This document shows positions 61,401-64,000 of a stretch of 64,000 nt of DNA, one piece after another; within the stretch, counting starts at the first letter, position 1; the number at the start of each line of letters is the position of its first letter. The position numbers and the translations under genes were made by a program. The stretch lies in the NCBI RefSeq assembly GCF_041381155.1, contig NC_091134.1, forward strand, positions 64,402,969-64,466,968. Reading direction: 5' to 3'. This DNA is from Argopecten irradians. Its lineage: Eukaryota > Mollusca > Bivalvia > Pectinida > Pectinidae. The notes under the pieces were generated by a model. The model was not told the DNA's origin. It did no database searches and saw only the letters and a program-made list of their open reading frames with translations.

Positions 61401-63710
61401 TATTTGGTGTGAAACATCATTGGGGAAACACAATTATATTTTACATAAATGAGTCTGGTCTGAACCCTAGGAACTGAGGGGTGGGGCCCCAAAAGGGCAA
61501 ATTTTCTTAATTTTAGCTGGCCCACTTCCTGTTTTAAGGTTTCAGTCTCTGATCTCAATGAAAATTGGTTTATAGGGGTTTTAATTGATGCCGAACAACA
61601 TGCAAACATTTTCGTCAAGATTTTGGTATTCCAAGATGGTCGCTGGCCCACTTCCTGTTTTAAGGTTTCAGTCTCCGATCTCAATGAAAATTGGTCAATA
61701 GGGGTTTTAATTGATGCCGAACAACATGCAAACATTTTTGTAAAGATTTTGGTATTCCAAGATGGCCGTTGGGCCACTTCCTGTTTTAAGGTTTCAGTCT
61801 CCGATCTCAATGAAAATTGGTCTGTAGGGGTTTTAATTGATGCCAAACAACATGCAAACATTTTCGTAAAGATTTTGGTATTCCAAGATGGCCGCTGGCC
61901 CACTTCCTGTTTTAAGGTTTCAGTCTCCGATCTCAATGAAAATTGGTCTATAGTGGTTTTAATTGATTCAGAAGGGGGAACTTTAGGTAAGGACAATCAT
62001 ATTTTATAAAGGACCGAGGTAAGACCCATGGGGATAGTATGACCGAGGTCCAAAATGGGAGCTTTGCTGAAATTTGGCTTTAAAATCTGACTCCTCCTTA
62101 TATTAATCCTTGAATGGGTTTCGACCATATTTGGATGAAGGGTTACCAAGTTTGTTCAACAAATGACATTTACCTTTTTCAGAAACTTACATATTCAACT
62201 AAGAAGTTCCTTGTATTGTTTATATTAATCGTTAACCAATACTTTATACTGTGACTTTGTTGTTTTGTGCCATGAGTCAGATGACCATAAGGCCCATGGG
62301 CCTCTTGTTTTGTATACCCCATATTTCATTTACCATAGATTAATTGCTCATCCCTTAATTTTGTATTGCAGTCATCTACCCCTAGTCATTCCGTCGGTGC
62401 TAATGTCCAGCGTGTTTTATCACTTATGAAGAGCCACAACATGGCCCTGTGTTCCTCCGCGGACCACTGTGATACCCACAGGTCATCTAGTACATCCTCA
62501 GGATCAAGTTCAGACGGGCTAGACCACGACCTCGCCGAACTTCTACTACAACTCCAGGACGAGTTTGGCCAAATGAGTGTGTAAGTAATGTTCAAAAACA
62601 AAAATATATTACAACAAGCATCAAAAAATGATAAACAAATATACGCATATTGATATACAAGTTGATACCATAAAGCATAAAGTTGTATGCAACCCATCAC
62701 ATGTGATACCAAATGCTAATTCTTTTATCCTTATCAATATGTATGCTCTGCAGGCAGAAATGGTAGAGATTTATTGTTATAGAAAGGTTTTATATCTTTT
62801 AATTTGTCTTATTCTAACACTCTGTAACCTTCTTAATAGTTTGAGGAGTATCTTTTGACCATAATGGTATTTGATAATCATGGTTTGACCACAGAGAATG
62901 GTTTAATTCTTATTGGATAATTATATAAATAGAGAGTATTGTTTGTCAGTTTATACATGTATATGAACCTTATGACCATACAGAGAGCATCAGGAACTGT
63001 CTAAGCAGATAAATGAGGTGACCGATTCACGGATCCGAGAAGACCTTGAGCGAGAATTAGACTCGTTGGTCAGCAGAATGGAGTCCAAAAGTCAGCAGAT
63101 ATCAAAAGTTAGGAAACATCAAGATAAGGTATTACAGGTATAGTGGTTTTAAATGACAGTGTTACTCACAAACTTACAATTTTCATTGACAAAGAAGTAT
63201 TCAAACAATTCTAGCTTTTCATTCTCTGTCACACAATTTATTTCTATTTTATAGAATAATAATAATATTATGCCTATGAATTTCCCTCAAGATTGCTTTG
63301 TTCCTAGACAATGAAAATAATTTTTGTCCATAGATACAAAATTTCTTATCCTGAAAGTGAGATTTAGAGATTGAACTGAAAATGTCCTATAGCATATTTG
63401 ATCTGTGTACAATTATGCTTTAAAAACTTATCTTATTCACTATTTTTGCAAATTTCAGCTCGACCTGAAAAAGAAGAAAAAGAAAAGTTCAGATTACTCA
63501 AAGAAAATGCAACGACCAAAATCAGCAAATAGCAATTATACACAAACAGCGTCTGAAGTAGAAGTGACAACTACAATAAAAACCAAGGGACGTGGGGCTG
63601 GACTGGTACACGTACGGCCGACGAGTGGTCGCGAGGTCTCCCTCAATGTGCTTAAAGACATGCGTAAATTACAAACGACATTACGACGAGATGACCTTCA
63701 CTGGGAATAG
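23570..63710 (+). CDS. CEP57: CEP57 (CEP57/CEP57L1 orthologue), centrosomal coiled-coil protein
   Basis: The shared body is eight exons: 50824-51013, 51693-51872, 52217-52473, 59534-59611, 59897-60118, 62372-62580, 62984-63137, 63459-63710. It joins in frame to one of three candidate first exons (23570-23590, 34199-34297, 38340-38438). With the 34199 start the product is 546 aa; human CEP57 is 500. The family is known to act at centrosomes, in pericentriolar material and on spindle microtubules. Landmarks: YPTDKPFLND near the N-terminus, ISALKNLREKIRKLETER opening the N-terminal coiled coil (centrosome-localisation domain, about 97-275), LLEKQLQHMRKLV, a Lys-rich patch, HYRLNLADIPFVAGK, LQDEFGQMS, SRMESKSQQISKVRK (C-terminal microtubule-binding domain, about 335-470) and a terminal LKDMRKLQ motif. 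All are matched in human CEP57. Vertebrates have two paralogues, and the sequence does not favour one. Confidence 0.95.
24120..24900. mobile_element. tRNA-derived SINE-like repeats
   Basis: 24421-24590 contains box A/B-like tRNA promoter parts (TAGCACAGTCGGTAGAGC and GGTTCAAGCC). 24720-24870 is a diverged second copy (shared GTGATA...TAGCTTC...GGGGAA and GGCACAC). GTGGCTCAGTGGGAAGTAG at about 24128 is another tRNA-like head. None folds as a proper tRNA. Confidence 0.6.
25492..25579. repeat. 44-bp perfect tandem duplication
   Basis: Two identical copies in tandem of a 44-bp AT-rich unit (containing TTATTTTCTTTGACAAAGTA). Their identity points to a recent event. Confidence 0.85.
25643..26475. 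mobile_element. Tigger/pogo-like MITE with TA target duplication
   Basis: The ends are CAGTCAAACCTCGATG and CATCGAGGTTTGACTG, with TA immediately outside each end. ACCTCGA-type ends plus TA duplication indicate the Tc1/mariner-pogo superfamily. There is no transposase frame. Confidence 0.85.
26921..29856. mobile_element. PIF/Harbinger-like non-autonomous element inside the MITE
   Basis: The terminal inverted repeats begin GGCCATTCCAATTTGATTTC on both sides. TTA stands at 26918-26920 and again at 29857-29859, whereas the uninterrupted copy has one TTA: a 3-bp duplication. TTA/TAA duplications are a hallmark of PIF/Harbinger. No transposase is visible. Most of its left half is a further insertion (27018-28586). 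Confidence 0.85.
27018..28586. mobile_element. Tandem-array element, family A, nested inside the Harbinger-like element
   Basis: The head hairpin CTCACCTGGTCCGAAGGACC has a GAA triloop, followed by a CGTCCGTC run, about seven ~155-bp units (each with ATGATGGGGCTGACCCCC and GGCCTGAGGGGCGGGG) and the tail AGGTGAGCGATACAGGCCCT...GGGCCTCTTGTT. Confidence 0.88.
30084..34198. other. CEP57 first-intron DNA
   Basis: No exon or gene recognised. It contains a small perfect hairpin (32702-32746, GCTAAAACATTTCTTTTTT arms) and a decayed repeat at about 32591-32700 (TATAAAGACCA...TTTATAGACAG) that recurs at about 59421-59506. Confidence 0.45.
34199..34297 (+). CDS. CEP57: CEP57 candidate first exon 1b (33 aa)
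   Basis: It encodes MAYNIGTPQRDAGERSFGSF and on to SVTQ, with the donor CAG|GTAGGG in phase 0. An in-frame TGA lies six codons before the ATG, so this is a true N-terminus if used. A possible acceptor (CCTAG, ending near 34146) would let an upstream noncoding exon join. A 67-base G run begins 53 bp after the exon. Confidence 0.65.
34350..34416. repeat. Uninterrupted run of 67 G
   Basis: Seen directly. It starts 53 bp after the donor of CEP57 exon 1b. It can form multiple G-quadruplexes. The exact length is suspect, because long homopolymers are prone to sequencing and assembly error. Confidence 0.9.
35623..35734. repeat. Hairpin/foldback (~112 bp)
   Basis: The left arm contains GACTGGGATTGAGGGCAACA and the right arm its complement TGTTGCCCTCAATCCCAGTC, followed by AAATGATTTGTTG / CAACAAATCAT. 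It is a near-palindromic MITE-like foldback. Confidence 0.85.
37470..37900 (-). pseudogene. LINE reverse transcriptase remnant
   Basis: Minus-strand translation, broken by a frameshift and stops, shows RT blocks in the right order: SCVKLHGELSSMYGLEVGLL-QG, LNDLESEF, YADNTVLYSE (normally YADD) and DKTKIVVFRK. The change of the second catalytic Asp to Asn and the breaks mark a dead copy. The clade (CR1/L2/RTE) is unresolved. Confidence 0.8.
38340..38438 (+). CDS. CEP57: CEP57 candidate first exon 1c (33 aa)
   Basis: It encodes MSYSSMSQMELYYMDTDLES and on to ESRLK, with the strong donor AAG|GTAAGT in phase 0. An in-frame TAA lies four codons before the ATG. It has exactly the length of exon 1b but an unrelated, acidic sequence. 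It joins in frame to the exon at 50824. Confidence 0.5.
38607..38762. mobile_element. Decayed mariner-like MITE
   Basis: CAGTAGAACACGGTTATAAC at the left and a diverged complement (GTTCATTGTAAGCGTGTTTTA) at the right. It lies just after CEP57 candidate exon 1c. Confidence 0.5.
38763..41842. other. CEP57 intron DNA
   Basis: No gene, exon or clear repeat recognised. It is AT-rich with short, uninformative open frames. Confidence 0.45.
41843..41955. repeat. Long hairpin at the 3' flank of the Crypton gene
   Basis: An imperfect palindrome. The outer arms read TTATGACAATTT...ATCACACCCT and its complement, and the inner arms contain GATATCAGCCC and GGGCTGTTATC around a GGGCCGCAGGCCC core. The GATATCAGCCC motif recurs on the other side of the YR gene, so the hairpin probably belongs to the same element. 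It may be a terminal or recombination site. Confidence 0.65.
42166..42171 (-). terminator. Candidate poly(A) signal of the Crypton gene
   Basis: AATAAA on the minus strand, about 160 bp after the YR stop codon. Confidence 0.4.
42332..42870 (-). CDS. Crypton YR exon 3 (catalytic core)
   Basis: 539 nt including the stop. It starts GNPRCPVESYKSYAAQRPDP and contains VNHSARKTTVTKLL, QLTGHKNMNSINHYSSAS and an acidic tail. The acceptor is TTAAAG after a T-rich tract. Confidence 0.85.
42332..44133 (-). CDS. Crypton-type tyrosine recombinase (YR transposase), 3 exons, 446 aa
   Basis: Exons 43554-44133, 43179-43400 and 42332-42870 join through GT-AG introns into one open frame. The product resembles the YR proteins of animal Cryptons and their domesticated relatives (DUF3504/QRICH1/ZMYM-like). 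The N-terminal region holds PPKELDSLLARFFLSVRK and TLKSFQSSISRHL. The middle exon encodes SPEALRNTVWLNN...FGLQSRKEH...LTKTRTGD. The last exon carries CPVESYKSYAAQRP and the catalytic core: H337-S-A-R340, G-H363-K364 and the nucleophile Y372 in NHYSSAS. The first catalytic Arg, usually in a GLRG-type motif, reads GLQS here; R216 two residues later might or might not replace it. The gene is antisense within the CEP57 intron. Known Cryptons integrate by YR-mediated recombination of a circular intermediate. It could be a mobile element or a host-retained copy; the absence of stops or frameshifts suggests youth or selection. Confidence 0.85.
43179..43400 (-). CDS. Crypton YR exon 2
   Basis: 222 nt encoding SPEALRNTVWLNNSMHFGLQ, SRKEHVDMLWGDLELKR and on to FQAKMFAVP. 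The acceptor is TTCCAAG and the donor GTACTG. It contains the Arg I region. Confidence 0.82.
43554..44133 (-). CDS. Crypton YR exon 1
   Basis: 580 nt starting MASSPRTADRVLNSLAARIN and ending at GQLGN with a GTAAGT donor in phase 1. It has a coiled-coil-like start, an acidic linker, and the alpha-helical core-binding region typical of this YR family. Confidence 0.8.
44140..44205. promoter_or_regulatory. CRE/ATF-like array upstream of the Crypton start
   Basis: Five TGACGT-type motifs lie within about 65 bp, immediately upstream of the YR start codon. They look like binding sites for CREB/ATF bZIP factors and could form the core of the transposase promoter. Confidence 0.5.
44240..44375. repeat. 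GATATCAGCCCGGGC palindrome cluster at the 5' flank of the Crypton gene
   Basis: Several copies of GATATCAGCCCGGGC are spaced by CGATAACT. One perfect 22-bp palindrome lies at 44300-44321 (GATATCAGCCC followed at once by its complement). Palindromic half-sites beside a YR gene suggest recombinase binding or crossover sites. Confidence 0.6.
44603..45180. mobile_element. Tandem-array element, family D, second copy
   Basis: A CCGTCC tract is followed by three to four ~150-bp units on the opposite strand to 15149-16322 (each with TATGCATATTGCATTTTGG-like and CAACAAGATGGC blocks), then CAAGATCCCTCTGGGATCTC. The head hairpin is not evident, so this copy is shortened or decayed. Confidence 0.75.
45181..46910. 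other. CEP57 intron DNA
   Basis: No gene recognised. It contains an A9/T22-type homopolymer junction near 46090-46119 and otherwise AT-rich unique-looking sequence. Confidence 0.4.
46911..46984 (+). mobile_element. tRNA-like sequence (SINE head or tRNA pseudogene)
   Basis: It has a clear D-arm (GTAGCTCAGTTGGTAGAGC) and a T-arm-like CCGGGTTCTAATTCC with weakly pairing acceptor ends. The anticodon stem does not pair, so this is not a functional tRNA. Confidence 0.6.
47324..50684. mobile_element. Chimeric tandem-array element (family B ends, family A-type tail inside)
   Basis: It starts with the family B hairpin (CCCCGCCCAACGAAGTTGGCG region) and a CCGTCC run, then twelve ~157-bp units (47415-49300; each with ATAGAGTTCTGCATGGATTG and GGGGGCAGGAGGGGCGG). 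The family A tail (AGGTGAGCGATACAGGCC...CTCTTGTTT) ends at 49392. It then runs into about six units of the family B array and the family B end at 50684 (ATTGGCGGGGGATCTGAATG...). Confidence 0.85.
50824..51013 (+). CDS. CEP57: CEP57 exon 2
   Basis: 190 nt. It encodes TYAPHISGSQSKSPAKRALY and on through YYDYPTDKPFLND to PENNRL. The YPxDKPFLN motif is shared with vertebrate CEP57. The acceptor is ATTACAG and the donor GTGAGT; it ends in phase 1. Confidence 0.94.
51693..51872 (+). CDS. CEP57: CEP57 exon 3 (N-terminal coiled coil)
   Basis: 180 nt encoding VISALKNLREKIRKLETERA and AAETNLKSLAAETHRYKDIL, then a looser SQQSQ end. It aligns with human FSALKNLQDKIRRLELER. The acceptor is TTTCTAG and the donor GTATAA. 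Confidence 0.94.
52217..52473 (+). CDS. CEP57: CEP57 exon 4 (coiled coil)
   Basis: 257 nt encoding LESQLTAAETRSGLLEKQLQ, HMRKLVENAESDKRDAVTRS and on to QTLAE. It matches human QLLAAENKCNLLEKQLEYMR and MQALAE. The acceptor is TATTAG and the donor GTAAGC; it ends in phase 0. Confidence 0.94.
52685..54390. mobile_element. MITE with ~100-bp inverted ends, split by a Tigger-like insertion
   Basis: 52685-52780 (AATCTGATTAAAATACAGATCC...GAGGATCTGACAACA) and 54287-54390 are inverted copies. They enclose 52811-54103, which has its own ends and TA duplication. The outer element may be a short MITE interrupted by the inner one. Confidence 0.7.
52811..54103. mobile_element. Tigger/mariner-like element with TA duplication, CEP57 intron 4
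   Basis: The ends are CAGAGGACTCCACATAATCG and (complement of the right end) CAGAGGTTCCGCTTATTTGA, with TA outside both. No transposase is visible. Confidence 0.75.
54104..57871. other. Remainder of CEP57 intron 4
   Basis: Beyond the right end of the split MITE (to 54390), no gene or recognised repeat. Confidence 0.45.
57872..59411. mobile_element. Tandem-array element, family C, copy 1 (CEP57 intron 4)
   Basis: It starts TAGGTCATGATCGACCTATA, then GTCATCGTGATTTGTCC, about six ~150-bp units (each with GGATTTCATCCATATTTGGT and GACCCCTAGGGGCTGAG), two CCCACTTCCTGTTTTAAGG-type units and the tail GGCCCATGGGCCTCTTGTT. The head hairpin is shortened relative to copy 2. Confidence 0.88.
59534..59611 (+). 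CDS. CEP57: CEP57 exon 5
   Basis: 78 nt encoding GKIRDLEEKIKEERHQRRLM-SEKTAE, phase 0 at both ends. The acceptor is TTTCAG and the donor GTAGGT. It is flanked upstream by a tandem-array element. Confidence 0.93.
59897..60118 (+). CDS. CEP57: CEP57 exon 6 (basic patch and start of microtubule-binding domain)
   Basis: 222 nt, phase 0 at both ends. It encodes LETEAKTNRILMHAGAMNEK, a Lys-rich run (KKVKKKKKSASNKKQK) and HYRLNLADIPFVAGK. The last block is nearly invariant in CEP57 proteins. The acceptor is GCTTAG and the donor GTCAGT. Confidence 0.95.
60314..62309. mobile_element. Tandem-array element, family C, copy 2 (fills CEP57 intron 6)
   Basis: It has the full head hairpin (TTTGACCCGAAGGGTCA, GAA triloop), the same ~150-bp array, four CCAAGATGG/CCCACTTCCTG units and the GGCCCATGGGCCTCTTGTT tail. 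It occupies ~2.0 of the 2.25 kb of the intron, in the same orientation as copy 1. The long open frames here on both strands are array artefacts. Confidence 0.9.
62372..62580 (+). CDS. CEP57: CEP57 exon 7
   Basis: 209 nt encoding SSTPSHSVGANVQRVLSLMK, SHNMALC, a Ser-rich insert, and LAELLLQLQDEFGQMS. The acceptor is TTGCAG and the donor GTAAGT; it ends in phase 2. Confidence 0.95.
62984..63137 (+). CDS. CEP57: CEP57 exon 8
   Basis: 154 nt encoding EHQELSKQINEVTDSRIRED, then LERELDSLVSRMESKSQQIS and KVRKHQDKVLQ. It matches human LECELEALVGRMEAKANQITKVRK. The acceptor is CATACAG and the donor GTATAG. Confidence 0.94.
63459..63710 (+). CDS. CEP57: CEP57 last coding exon
   Basis: 252 nt including the TAG stop. 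It encodes LDLKKKKKKSSDYSKKM, a Ser/Thr-rich stretch, and SLNVLKDMRKLQTTLRRDDL-HWE. This corresponds to the vertebrate NLQLLKDMQSIQNSL...CWDY terminus. The acceptor is TTTCAG. Confidence 0.94.
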   Translation, partial: LDLKKKKKKSSDYSKKMQRPKSANSNYTQTASEVEVTTTIKTKGRGAGLVHVRPTSGREVSLNVLKDMRKLQTTLRRDDLHWE

Positions 63711-63976
63711 CACTACATCATCATTATGTGTTTATTACTAGCTAAGTCATCTACTTCTTGGTTTCTTCATCAGAAAAAAATTGTCTACTAAAATGGTACA
63801 AGAAAACTTCAGGTTAAATATGGATTAAAAAAAATACACAGGGTTGCCGTACATATTATGAAATATTTATTGAATTTTTTTATTTTGATTTATTATATTT
63901 TCCCATTTTGACCCATTCCAATACCATGGATAAAAGCCATCAAACATCTATTTGTAAAACATAGTTGAAATAAGAA

Positions 63977-63982
63977 AATAAA
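63977..63982 (+). terminator. Candidate CEP57 poly(A) signal AATAAA
   Basis: AATAAA lies 267 bp after the CEP57 stop codon, within AT-rich 3' sequence. The cleavage site, if it is used, would fall at or just beyond the window edge. Confidence 0.5.
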
Positions 63983-64000
63983 GTCTGAAGGAACCCCTGA

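Noticed and set aside
61394..62009. Long open frames (200 aa minus, 128 aa plus) with internal repeats
   Set aside because: They are translations of the family C tandem units, with period divisible by three, and are open on both strands; there is no protein-like composition.

Overview
This is nuclear DNA from a marine invertebrate, most probably a bivalve mollusc. It is AT-rich and intron-rich, with GT-AG introns. It is crowded with short transposons, palindromes and elements carrying ~150-160 bp tandem arrays and GGACGG/CCGTCC tracts, a make-up typical of bivalve genomes. The species cannot be named from the sequence. There are no bacterial genes, operons or CRISPR arrays.

Two conserved animal genes are arranged head to head around a ~0.4 kb shared promoter (23158-23569). 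FAM76 (FAM76A/B orthologue) lies on the minus strand: ten coding exons between 23157 and 13893 give an uninterrupted 433-aa model with Cys pairs, a 12-His tract and a C-terminal coiled coil. CEP57 (CEP57/CEP57L1 orthologue) lies on the plus strand: coding exons run from 50824 to 63710, plus three candidate alternative first coding exons at 23570, 34199 and 38340. The form starting at 34199 is 546 aa. Human CEP57 and FAM76B are also divergent neighbours at 11q21, so this pairing appears to be ancient.

Layout: 1-7900 holds dispersed repeats, including a 1.3-kb direct duplication, MITEs, foldbacks and a tandem-array element. 8000-13900 is AT-rich DNA downstream of FAM76 with one intact MITE and a 30-bp minisatellite. 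13893-23157 is FAM76. 23158-23569 is the shared promoter. 23591-50823 is the long first-intron region of CEP57, holding SINE-like repeats, a Tigger-like MITE, a three-level nested transposon, a 67-base G run, a LINE remnant, an antisense three-exon Crypton-type tyrosine recombinase gene (42332-44133, 446 aa) between GATATCAGCCC-rich flanks, and a large chimeric tandem-array element. 50824-63710 is the body of CEP57, with two more tandem-array elements in introns 4 and 6.

The points most worth following up are the conserved divergent gene pair, the alternative CEP57 N-termini, the intact-looking Crypton gene with palindromic flanks and a possibly altered catalytic arginine, the modular superfamily of tandem-array elements sharing an AACAAG end and (in three families) a GAA-triloop hairpin, and the nested transposon with a readable TTA target duplication.
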